In this document: piece by piece, positions 51,238 through 62,299 of the stretch | Layout: the number at the start of each line of letters is the position of its first letter | How positions within the stretch are numbered: the stretch's first letter is position 1 | Assembly (NCBI RefSeq): GCF_000002995.4 | Contig: NW_025062475.1 | Coordinates: forward strand, 4,936,528 to 5,000,527 | Reading direction: 5' to 3' | DNA: 64,000 nt | From: Brugia malayi | Lineage: Eukaryota; Nematoda; Chromadorea; Rhabditida; Onchocercidae | The notes under the pieces: generated by a model | The model's input: only the letters and a program-made list of their open reading frames with translations | The model's database searches: none | Told to the model about the DNA's origin: nothing | Program-made: the position numbers and the translations under genes

Positions 51238-52008
51238 GTAATTAGTCATTTGCAATAAATTTGTTATTTTTCTTTTTAATGATAAAAGGGAGAGAAGGAG
51301 TTAGACAAAGGAAGACAGAAGGAAGAAAGAAGAAAAAATTCACTTAATAAAATGAAGAAACTATTTAAAATATAACAACACTGTTTAAAACTAAAATTTT
51401 GAATCATTATCTAGAGAATATAATTAATGGCTACAGACAGATACAAAGAACAAATTTTAAACCGAACATTAACGTTAAACCAAAAGCCTTAATTTTTTAA
51501 CGTTTGTGAAGAATTCCAATCTTTTCCACACTGAAACAAATTTGGATTAAGCAGAAAATGAATTGAAAGGGCTATTTGGGAGAAGAGAAATCATAAGTGA
51601 AAATATTGCATTTAAACAATATGTTTCATAAAAGTGACAAATTCATTCGGTAAATTAATTTGAATTGATGTTCGATTAAAAAAGTTTGATTTAATAAAAT
51701 TTATTCAAATTCAGTTAAATAAACAACCAAATGTTAAGTCTATAACTTGGACGTAATGCTATTATTTCAAGTGAAAATATTTACTAATTTAAATTTTTAA
51801 TTTTACTAATTTTACGCGTAAGTCCTACCTCAATATTCATTCTAGTACTATGGCCTGATAGTAGGTTTAAAAAAAATGAGAAATTGCAGAATAAATATTA
51901 ATAGGGTAAATATTATTCATCGATCTCATATCATCACTACTTCTTTCCAAAAAAGTGCAAACAAATTTTAAACTATCTCGAAATATCTTAAATTTAGACA
52001 AATCATTT
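51238..52008. other. Unique spacer between the two duplicated units
   Basis: About 770 bases not shared with either flank of the other copy. AT-rich. I found no hydrophobic first exon for the downstream IL-17-like copy here; the ATG at about 51428 opens only 21 codons without a signal-like sequence. Confidence 0.6.
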
Positions 52009-52030
52009 TCATTTGCTGTCGCATTTTCAG

Positions 52031-54488
52031 TAACGGACAATACGTCGCTAAGACATTGTTGGAATCAGGAAGGAATTCAGAATGTTTCTACCGCTACATC
52101 AAAAGAGATCATCACCAGAGTTTCGCGGAATGGTTGCACAGAAAGAACGCCTCGCATTATACGCCCATTGCGCCCATTTATCAGCAATCGTTACTGAATT
52201 TACAGGTCAGAGTAAATTACTTACTTTTGAAGGAATCCCGCGGGCATTTATTTCGTGCATTATTTCAGTTCTTGCTACTCTGTTGCAACTTTTCCTTCCC
52301 CAAAATTTAACTTTGACATCGATTTATCACACATTCAAATGGGAACTGTGACAAAGGTGTTCTATGTGGTAAATCAACAATTAATTTACCTGAACCATTT
52401 CAATTGGAATAAATTATCAATTTCAATGGAAGACTGTCAGTGTTTCATTCAAAGTAGCAAATATAGGGAATAGGGAATCTCAGATTCATAATGCTTATCA
52501 CTTCATGATTGATAAAGGAGTAATATTCCACAAAAGAATATATTACACTGGAAAGAGATACAGAGAGATAATTCAATTCCGTTTACCTTTTTCGAATTAT
52601 TGGAAATAAAAAAAAAAGGTAAACAGAGAAAGAATTTTGAAAACTGAAACTGAGTTGAATGTATGTAATTTCTTCGACTCCACCTTTTGTAACTTTCAAT
52701 TTATTCAGGAATAAATATTACAAAAAAAAAAAAAAAATTTTTCCAAATCTCACAAATTTTGCTTATGCTTATGCCAGAAGAAAAATGCTGCCTTAATTCT
52801 GCAGGCGGAATAAAAAAGCACCGCGGAACTTAAAAGTTCAGTTCGTCGTAAGCTCTTCTCTAATCTCATAAATTTCTTTGAATATTTGTGGGGATTTTAC
52901 CATTGTTCTTTACGCATCCTTTACTTTAGTTAAATGCACTGAAGGACGGAGAACAAGTAAGCCATGGAGTCGCTGACTGCGAAACCCCGGAACTCCCAGC
53001 AATAACACCGGAAGCACCGCTGAGAGAACGCGCATTGTGTTATTTTGAATATTTTCTGAATTATAATCCGCTGGTACGTCATTTTCATCTTTTTATACGG
53101 AAGACGGACTGCAATGCGAACCTTAAGATTTACATCAGGAACGTTTCTTCGGAAGACTGTTGAAGATATCTCTAAATTCCGGTTTGCATGACTGAAGCTT
53201 GAAATGCCTGAATTTCTTGTCAATTTACGATCAATCATATCCTTTTGTGCCAATTTTAATTGATTTTTACACTGAAAAACAAAACGAAGCAAAAAAATGA
53301 TAAATTGCTTCGGTGCCAGGAATTGCACTGTTGCAATGTGAACGAATGAGCAGAAAAATGCGAAAGGAAAAAATTGAAATTCAAATTGTTATTTCAACTT
53401 TTATTCTTTGACGAAATCTGCTGACAACCTTTTTACAGTGACAAACAGCTCGAAATGTGATGAAACCCAGAAAAACAATCAGTTGAATAAAACTTGTTAT
53501 CAATTAAAAAATCTTTTTGTCAAAATGATTGATAACGGAATTATTTATCAGCTTAGTTCCAATACTCTGATAATTATCATCTATCACGAGTAATCAATAC
53601 TTCCTTCCATCACAATTATATCTCATACTGAAGGGGCGGGGCAAATTTAGGAATGATCAATGAATTCCGGAGTACCGGATTTCTGATTCGTCTCTCTATG
53701 ATAGATTTCCATTTGCAATTCAATTTCAAACAAATAAATAACTCACAAAATGGCACAAGTAAAATATATTTTTTACATTCAATCGATCAACAAAGAACGC
53801 TTCAGAAAATGCAATCACAAATAATTTCTTTGAATGTTTTGAAATATTTTGAAGGAATAACGCCATTGGTCCGTTACCTACTAAATCGAAACATTCAGGG
53901 CAGAGCAATTACAGGAAAATGATCTATCATTCCAGCACTTTATGTACAGTGCTATTCTAAGATAGTAGTAGTAGTAGTAGTAGTAGTACATTTAATGTTT
54001 TAAGAGAGTTCCGGCAGCTCTGGCGGAAGTACGCTGCATGTGCGCTCATCCGCCACCCAAATTAATCGGCAAGCGAATCTTCGAGTGTGAACCGCTTCGT
54101 TATCAAATTCGTGTGCTAAAATTTGACGAACTATGTCAAACATACTCGGAACAAACTGAAACAATCGCCCTAGCATGTATACCTGTGCTGCAGGTAAGTT
54201 AATCTACCTTTTTTTTTTTTCACTTTCATGACCGATTTATTATTGTGCAAAATTTGTTTCTCATTCAAAGAATTCCGGAACAAAGCGAATAAGTTCCGAT
54301 TTTATTTCCAAATTTTACTCGTTTCTAATAAAATTTATCTAAAGAACATCAGGACGATCGATTTGAAATCAACATTTCAGGCAAGTGCAAAAGCGGATGG
54401 AGAAATGAAATTCCTGGCTCCGGAAAGATTTCGAGGTCCGATCAAGAAGAGTGTCCAGTATGATTATAGTAATTTTCATGACGAATAA
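52031..54488 (+). CDS. Interleukin-17-like protein, copy 2, lacking the first exon
   Basis: Exons 52031-52205, 52930-53073, 54005-54193 and 54381-54488 (TAA) correspond to exons 2-5 of copy 1 and look identical in coding sequence. The hydrophobic exon present in copy 1 at 42494-42570 lies outside the duplicated block and has no counterpart upstream here. Unless a new 5' exon is recruited from the spacer, the product would lack a signal sequence, so this copy may be a young pseudogene or have changed expression or localisation. Splice sites and reading frame of the retained exons are intact, including the C-x-C pair and the later cysteines. It converges on transporter copy 2 as in the first unit. 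AATAAA at 54542 and 54573 mirror copy 1. Confidence 0.55.
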
Positions 54489-54541
54489 TTAACAAAGACG
54501 ATATTTTCCTCCTCATAGTATTATTACCTCATTGATTGGAG

Positions 54542-54578
54542 AATAAATATTCCGACGTTTATCTGTTTCCGCAATAAA
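54542..54578 (+). promoter_or_regulatory. Probable polyadenylation signals of IL-17-like copy 2
   Basis: AATAAA at 54542-54547 and 54573-54578, the same positions relative to the stop as in copy 1. Confidence 0.45.
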
Positions 54579-55201
54579 TCAGCGGCAGCAACGACGATAT
54601 TTACCAATTTGATGTTAATGATTTGGGAATAATTATTTTTGATGAAAACTTTTTTTACGAACCATTAAACTGTGAAAAAATGGATAGCCTTAATTAGAGC
54701 GATAAATTTTGCTAACGTATACTTTTTGAGATTAATGTCTGTAGAGTAAGCTTACTTTGAACATATGTTTAAATTTTCGTATTAATAAGCATACATTGAA
54801 AGTGAACTTATCAAACAAAAAAATGAACAGAATCCGATTTCATGAACCACACAACGTTATTCCGAAACAATACTACAATTCATGAAAAAAATCAACAAAA
54901 CTATTAAAAACTAATTAAAATTTACTGTCAACAAATAAAATCTTTTAGAAGAAGTCAATTTAAAAAACGAAATGGAAATATTAGTTGTGAAATGGAAATT
55001 GTTAAATTATGTAATACTAATGACACTGTGTATATCCCAAAAATGTTTCTTTACAAAATTAACATCAACAATTAACGGTCTATTGCGCTCGTAATTACGA
55101 ATGGGAATAAAAGATTTCTCGAACTGATCGCTTCCAAAATACACAAAAATATTTAAGTTTAGCCTTCAAAAGAAAAATTATCTAATATAAATTTTTACTA
55201 A

Positions 55202-58200
55202 TCACGGTGAGCTCTCCGAGCTATTAAGTGTCTTTTTTTCCAGTTCACAATTTTCTTCTTTGTCAATATCGCTCAATGCCCAAGGCTGCACTTCACCTTT
55301 GGCAAATAAACAGAAAATGGTAGTACCGGCCAATAAGACTCCACCGGTAATCCAAAAAACTAATTGCCATTCTTGTTGTGAACCCTAAAATAAAGCAAAG
55401 ATAAACAGTATTTTTAAGAAAATTTGTTTTTGAAAAGTCGTCGCAACCGAAACCAAAAACAAATAAAAGACAGTGATGCGATCATTTTTTTTAAATCTAA
55501 CTGTTTAAATAAACAAACAACCTTTTTTTTTTTCGTTTAGTTTAATAAGAAGTAAAGTTTGCAAAAGTTGTTAGGATTCAAATTAAAGAAATAAAAGTTT
55601 GGTAAACTAAAAGTAAAATAAATAAACCATAAAAGTGAATAAAGATTACCGTGGGAGTAAGTTTACCAACCATAAGTGGACCTATGATTCCAGCAATACA
55701 TGTTATCGTATTGCCAATACCTAGCAGAGGTCCAGCAAATGTTGGTGCAATATCAAGATAATTGACCACAAAACCAGCGTACTGTACGCCAGACAAACCA
55801 ATGCCAAGTGTAAGGAATATAATCACTAGTGTTTCTTGACCACAACCACAATGACCACTAGCTATCAGAAATATAGCTTGACTTCCAAGTGCTGTAATTT
55901 CAGTAGTAATGAATTAGCAAATATTCACTAATCTCATCCCTCATTCTTTCTCTTTTTTCATTCATATTTTTTATTATATTTCCAAGCTTATTATTTATTA
56001 AGTACCCACGTAACACGGCTGTAAGCTAAATCTGATAAACAACTAAGTTAAAAGATTAAGTAACATTATACACTAAATTGTAGAGTCATCTCACAATATA
56101 TGAATGATTTTGTTGAAGCAGTCCAACTACTAAACACATTAAATATGTGGAAGAGATTAGCGGTAGGATAAAAGAGATTACTATTTACAACAGACCTAAA
56201 TATGATGCTGGTATATTATTATAAATTTCAATGAAACCTACCAACAATCATAGCAAGGCGTCGAGTAGATATAGTTGATAAAATATTCGCATTTTGCAAC
56301 TTATCTGCGATAAAACCGCCCAAATTAATAAATACAAAATATGCAATGTACGGAATTGCTGTCAAAAATCCAAGCTAAAGCATAGGGATATCATAAATTT
56401 TTTATTAAAAACTTCTCATTTTTTAACGTTCAGTTTTATCAGATTAACAGTGAATCTATTTTATGGAATGATTAAAAATTAGCAAACCGAAGCGAAATCT
56501 AATCCCAAAACATCATTCATAAAGAGCGGAAGACTAGTCGCCATGATGTAAGCACCCCAATCACCTGCAAAATGACCACAGAACAATGCCCAAACTGGTA
56601 CCGATTTGAATATTGCAAGCCATGGAACAGCTCTTTTCTGAAATCAAAAAAATTTTTTAAATTTGGAATTTAAAAAAGAATTGGATTAGAATTTTAACAC
56701 CTGAAAATGACTACAAAATAGCACCAAACGGTCACTTTTTATGATTGCATAATTGCTGTGCTAGATAAGATCTTTTAGTAGCCCACAAATATTGATGTTT
56801 TTCATTATCTAACTAATGAATGATAATCGAGTTTATAAACAATTAATCTGAGAAAAAATCCCGAAAAATTATTACTTTTTTCGAATCCGATGCTAATATA
56901 TCAGCTAATGAATTTTCGATATAGTTTAGCTCCTTTTTAGAAATACGTTTACTTTGGGATGGTCGATCAGAAACAAAGAAGAACCAAAGAAGACACCATA
57001 AAACAGCGACCGTACCTAAAAAAGTACCTTTAAAAAGTGTCTTTAATAAAATTGTTTAAAATATGAATTATTTGTAATTAGATGAATCTCAAGAAATTCA
57101 GAAACACAAAAAATTTTACAAATTTACCGATAACGTAAAAGATGGATGGCCAACCACCAGCAAATCCATATTTGCAAAGTAAACCAGACAGTGGCATGAC
57201 AGCTGTATTACCTATTTGAGCACCTGTAAGAAGATTTATTTTGATCAAAAATTAGTCAAATGCATCGTCCAATCTGAAAGAACTTTTGAAATAAAGTAGA
57301 AATTAAATTTTAGAGCTGAAATTGCATCAGATTTTTATTTGCGAGAAAAGGAAGAAATGTAAGCGAACCTGCATATGTCAAACCGGTCAATAAACTTCTT
57401 TCCAAAGGTGGCGCCCATACTGACCACATAGTGTGAAACGCAGGAAATATGGCACCCTGCAAATTGAAAATATAACGAAACATTATATTCATGACTGGAA
57501 AATTAATCGAGAAACTTGGAAATTTGAAGTTGAAGGACAATAAATTATTGGTACCTGCATAAAACCCATAAGAGCTCGCGCAACGATGAATGCAAAAACG
57601 CTAGTTGTTGCTGCTAATGGACTGATCAAAGTAAGAATTGCACTTCCCAGAACCGTAATACCAATCACCAAACGACCGCCATATCGACCGGCTAAATAAC
57701 CGCCAATGATTTGGCTGCAAATATAGCCCCAAAAGAAGGCACTCAATACATATCCTTGCTCATCTTTCTTCCAAACTAATTCACCCATAACCTGAAATTC
57801 ATTATTAACTAAATAATTAGATACAATTATTTTACATATCTTTTCTTAATGTAATAAATATTATCAATAGAGATCACTTCATAAAATAAAATTTAAAAAT
57901 TTTTAATTTTTATGATGATTTATTACCATTCCACTCTTGCTAATAAACTTTCAAAATTTTCTTAATGCTTTTAGCAATTATAAATTACTTTAATTAAAAC
58001 AGTAAAACAGTAGTGTTACTTCTAACACTGATTAGAAATGTAATATTTTAAATGAAATGACAAATATACCGTATCCTTTTCGGTTGATTTAGTTTCACTT
58101 TGTACTGAACATGTAGCAGTAGCTTTCTTGGTTACATTAATATCACCAGCACCAGTTATCATGTCCACCGCTGTGCTGTTCACCATGCAAACAATTGCAA

Positions 58201-59341
58201 CACTAACATCGGTACGTAAAGCATAAATGACAACGCAACCCAAAAATCCAACTAATGCAAGGTTTAACCGTGCGGAACCCAAAAGGGCTGAAATGACAAA
58301 TGAATTATGGTACATATATATTAATTAAATTAAAAACTTTTAGTAACTTTTACAACAATAATTATTGTTACACTTAAGGTAAGCGATGAGGAATTTGAAA
58401 TTACGATTAGTTACTTATTTCCATCACTTATCATTTTGCTTATTGATATTTCAATGTTATCTTAAGAGTCGCAAGTCATCACAGATTCACAGTTGCTAGG
58501 CTCATTAGGCTAATTACTGTGCAGTAGTGAACGTGTGGGAATAACCGACTTATCAATACCACATATTTCATGGGTTTGCTTATCACTAATATAATAGGAT
58601 CCATCGGGTTATTTTACCAAAGAATGAGAAATTTGATTAAATACTAAGATATTCAAATAGTACCGTTTAAGCCATTAAGTAAAGTGAATATTAAAACCTT
58701 AAAAGTCTAATTTAATTAACTCAGCCATATTTGTTGATCAACACTTCATAAAAGTTGGATCACATTGAGATTTGCATATGCCGAAGGGTTAAATGATGCT
58801 GTCGCCACAATGGCAAAGCTATAACCTAATGAACAAAGACTATTGGTTTTAAATGATTTTAATCCACTTTGTAACCTTAACACCCATAAAATCCCTCCCA
58901 ATTTCTTCCTTTTGCTTGTATCTTTAAATATTTTATAATTAAGTTACATTTGTGTGTTAGATATCAATTCATTATTGTAATGTTGTATAATATTTAATGT
59001 TATCTGTGGTTTAATTACCCAAATTTGGGGTTTGAATAATAAAGTATTTCACGAAGACTCCCACAGTACACGTACACAGAATGGAATTAGTACAAATTCG
59101 AGATTCTACCCGTATCGAAGACAAAGAAGTCAACGATCTGAACTATCAAGAAAGGAAAACTACTTTGTTTCACAAGGGCAGTAAGAAAGAAATTCTAAAT
59201 TTGCTTTTACAGATGCAATATGAAATCTATGAAATAAAAAATAGACACTAAATTCAAAAAATTTAAAATTTTTAACTGATTTAATTGCAGTGGAAATGAG
59301 TAATAAACCAATTTACCTGTTGCTTGAACCTCAGCTGTCAT
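55202..59341 (-). CDS. SLC17-type major facilitator transporter, copy 2
   Basis: Complete coding sequence of 503 residues in ten exons with the same intron phases as copy 1: 59317-59341, 58070-58287, 57555-57791, 57369-57456, 57128-57223, 56876-57015, 56488-56637, 56242-56374, 55650-55891, 55202-55384 (TGA 55202). Exons 1 and 10 are identical to copy 1. Exons 2, 3, 4, 8 and 9 differ clearly: in exon 3, 15 of 79 residues change. Exon 5 and its flanking intron are again nearly identical. Changes concentrate in membrane segments and the TM1-TM2 loop, for example [20 protein letters not shown] in TM1 and [20 protein letters not shown]. No stop, frameshift or splice defect is visible, so both copies appear functional and may differ in substrate or tissue. 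The intron between exons 6 and 7 is 238 bases, against 931 in copy 1. Confidence 0.93.
59008..59029 (+). other. SL1 spliced-leader-like sequence, copy 2
   Basis: Same 20-of-22 match as at 50401-50422, in intron 1 of transporter copy 2 and on the opposite strand. Confidence 0.75.
59081..59251 (+). CDS. Small open frame downstream of the SL1-like sequence, copy 2
   Basis: Identical to the 56-codon frame at 50474-50644, again 51 bases after the SL1-like sequence. Because the whole block is nearly identical, its conservation between copies is not independent evidence of function. Confidence 0.35.
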   Translation: MELVQIRDSTRIEDKEVNDLNYQERKTTLFHKGSKKEILNLLLQMQYEIYEIKNRH

Positions 59342-59374
59342 ACTTATGAGAGTTGAAAACCACCAATGCAGTAG
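59317..59374 (-). promoter_or_regulatory. Probable trans-splice acceptor and start of transporter copy 2
   Basis: Same TTGTTTCAG acceptor and 34-base leader to ATG 59341 as in copy 1. Confidence 0.4.
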
Positions 59375-60172
59375 CTGAAACAATAGCACTAATTAATTCT
59401 AATAGTAATTTGTAGTAAACAGCATAAAACGGACGTTTTCTGTGACTTCATAATGTGAAAGCTGTATTTTCGTAAGAATTTAAATCGGTTTTAGCATTTA
59501 AATTGGAATTAATGTAGCTGCTAATAAGTGAGCGCCTGGTAATTACTTTTACCTTCATTTAACTAATTATAAATTTCAACAGCACTGAAACTTCGTCCTT
59601 TTATAACTTCGAAAATACAGCAATGGAGACAAAAAGATATTATATGCATTACCGAATAGAAAATGAGAATCAAATAAAGTTTAAATAAAAATTCTCAAAG
59701 TTATACAAAATTTGAACTGAAAATAGCAAAAAAAAATTTACTACTAATCAGACATATATAAAACAATAAATGCCTTAAATATATCTCATTAGTAACAATT
59801 AGTAATTGTGAAAATAGAAGTAAACATTACAGTACTTTAAATATTTAAACGATATGTCACATATATTTATAATTTTGTTTTTTAGCATTTGTAATATTTT
59901 TATTTTCACAATTTTTTTCCATAACTTTTTATTTTGTAACTTTATTTTGTTTTAAGTTTTTAAAGAAAATAATTAATCGACGTAAAGCGGAAAGAAAAAG
60001 TTGCAAAAAAATTAATTAAAATTCAACAAATTTGAGCATTTTGCTTCCATTTCTTCGAATGAAACTTATGAAAGATCAATGATATAAGTATAATTTGTAA
60101 TGCCAATTTATTTATACAATGAATACTAATTATTACAGTGAAATCCATAAATTAACCAAAAAAAAGTCACAG

Positions 60173-60320
60173 AGAGAGAGACAGAGAAAGAGGAGAAAAG
60201 AGAGAATTAAATGAAAAAGGAATGAGAGACAGAGAAAGAGGAGAAAGGAGAGAATTAAATGAAAAAGGAATGAGAGACAGAGAAAGAGGAGAAAGGAGAG
60301 AATTAAATGAAAAAGGAATC
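60173..60320. repeat. 48-bp tandem repeat, 3 copies
   Basis: Purine-rich units (GAGAGACAGAGAAAGAGGAG followed by AAAGGAGAGAATTAAATG-like bases) repeat every 48 bases. On the minus strand this gives a repeated 16-residue hydrophobic Leu/Phe frame, which I take as a by-product. Confidence 0.9.
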
Positions 60321-60433
60321 GCAAATTTTTTTTTTTTGTGTGACATGGAATTGCATAGGATTAAATTTCAATTAATAAAATGAAAAAGATTAAGAAAAAA
60401 AAAATTAAATGCAACTGATAAAGCTTTCCCTCC

Positions 60434-60500
60434 CTTCTGTCTCTCTCTCTCTCTATCTCTCTTTCTCTGTCGTCTTTTCTCTCCTCTCCCTCTCTCTTTT
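60434..60500. repeat. CT-rich microsatellite
   Basis: Runs of CTCTCT with interruptions; an AG run of similar kind lies at about 60852-60878. Confidence 0.85.
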
Positions 60501-60846
60501 TTCCCAACAAATTTTATTTTTGATTTTTAAATAATAAATAATTTCGAAATCAACGATTAAAGCTTAGCCAAATTTTTGAGCAAAAATTTGGATGAAATAA
60601 TTACCTAAAATAAAAAAGAGAATAATTTAGATAGAACAAAAAAAAAAAAAGAAAAAGAAAGGAATAGAAGATGAATGTCAGATAATAAAGGATGGCATAA
60701 ATAGTATAGGTGAGACTAAAAAGGGAAAAAAGATACGAATATGTTGGAATAGATCAAAGATAGTGAAAGCAAAAAAAGTAATTTATCTCGAAAGTATAGC
60801 TAATTCTGGGCCTTCAGTATGTGATATCTGGCATTCATTAGACTTC

Positions 60847-60877
<31 letters not shown>

Positions 60878-61547
60878 GGTGGAAGAGAGAGAGAGTGCCA
60901 GAAAGGAAGAAAAATGCAAAAATATTGAAATTAAATTTATTTCTTCGTTTTTCTTTTACATTTATTTCAGATGTTTATATGTATGCATATTTCGAAATGT
61001 ATATTAAAGCATTTTATTTTAATTTAAATTATGGTATAAAATCAGGGATTATTTTTAATTTGAAAAAATTTTTGGTTAAATTATTTTATCACTAAAAATT
61101 TTTTACGCTTTTTCTAAACTGAATTAACCAATAAATTAGATTATTTCTCCTAAAATTAATTAAATATGAAAATTTAATGAAAATTTAAAATAATTGGAAA
61201 TAAGTAATTAAAATTAAAAAAGGTATGAGATTTTTTTTTTTTTTTTTGTTAACAAAAATTGAAGAATGAGCGAACAAAATTTAAATTAAATAAATTAAAG
61301 TAATTATTATAGCTATATAAATATTAGCATACAGTATCATATTTTATTGATTTCCATCATTTCTCCATAACATAAAACAGGGAGGAAAAAAAAAAAGAAA
61401 AGGAAAAAAAGGGAAGCAAATGTTATGCTTCACGTTCTATTTTTGCATCATATGATGAGGAGACGAGAAAGGGTGACAAGTTTTGTTGACACTGATGAAA
61501 TTATGAACTAATGTTAAGAATGGGTTGAAGGAAATGAGCTAACTGAA

Positions 61548-61601
61548 TAATCAATTAGTTAATTAATTGATTAATTAACCAATTAATCAATTAATTGATG
61601 G
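61548..61601. repeat. ATTA/TAAT-rich imperfect palindrome
   Basis: TCAATTAGTTAATTAATTGA on the left is largely complementary to AATTAATCAATTAATTGA on the right, making a self-complementary AT-rich element packed with ATTA cores. Confidence 0.75.
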
Positions 61602-61719
61602 GTAAAATTTAATGATTGATAATATCAGATGATTAGATTAATTAAATGACTAAATGCATTGAAAAGATATTTCATAATCAAATTTACTCTTATATTTTTC
61701 TTTGCTATCATCTAAGCGA

Positions 61720-62110
61720 GAGGGAAAGGATGAAAGAAGGGAAAGTTACTAAGTTTGATGGGTATAAATAGACAGGGAAGAAGAGAGGCGGGGAAAAAAG
61801 AAAAAATTCATTCATGTTTGAGGGAATTAATTGACGGGTGGGTAAAAAGGTGGGGAAAAGAAGGGAGAAAGGAAAGAAGAGGGAAAAGTCGTTAAGGCAT
61901 ATAGAAGGGGGCGGAAATGGAGAAATTATGAGGAATTAATAGCGCGGTAGAGGGAAAGGGCGGTAAAAGTGGATGAAATTTTGAGGAAATAAATATGGAC
62001 GAGAAATAGGGAGGGAAGTGGAAATTGTTGTAAATGTGAGGGATAAGAAGATAAGAGCAGGGAAGGCCTAAAATTAGGGAAGGTAAACAGCGCGGGAAAG
62101 GAAAACACGG
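61720..62110 (+). repeat. Long polypurine tract
   Basis: About 390 bases in which the plus strand is mostly A and G (GGGAAAGG, GAAGAGAGG, GGAAAAG words). Open frames on the minus strand here are Pro/Phe/Leu/Ser by-products of this bias. Confidence 0.75.
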
Positions 62111-62299
62111 GCAAACGATTGAGAGGTGACAATGTATGAGATATTTCAATCCAATTTAATATTTGCCTGAAATATCTTGTAGTGATATTATGATAAGTGT
62201 TGTGTTGATACTGCAATAAATGCTGTGATAATACTGTGATAAATTTTATAAATAAAAAAACATTGTGATAAATGTGATAGATGAGAAACACTAATGAAT

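Larger units (their letters stand above)
52009..55389. repeat. Near-identical duplicated block L, copy 2
   Basis: Second copy of 42670-46039 (offset 9339-9350 bases), holding IL-17-like exons 2-5 and the last transporter exon. The left edge is 22 bases before the exon-2 splice junction. Confidence 0.95.
58244..59844. repeat. Near-identical duplicated block R, copy 2
   Basis: Second copy of 49637-51237. The identity stops abruptly at 59844, after TTTAAATAT, and the sequences then become unrelated. Confidence 0.95.

Noticed and set aside
60133..60324. Minus-strand repeated hydrophobic protein (16-residue unit)
   Set aside because: Translation of the purine-rich 48-bp tandem repeat; no gene context.
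61892..62291. Two overlapping minus-strand frames of 85 and 121 codons, Pro/Phe/Ser/Leu-rich
   Set aside because: By-products of the polypurine tract, which lacks stop codons on the pyrimidine strand.
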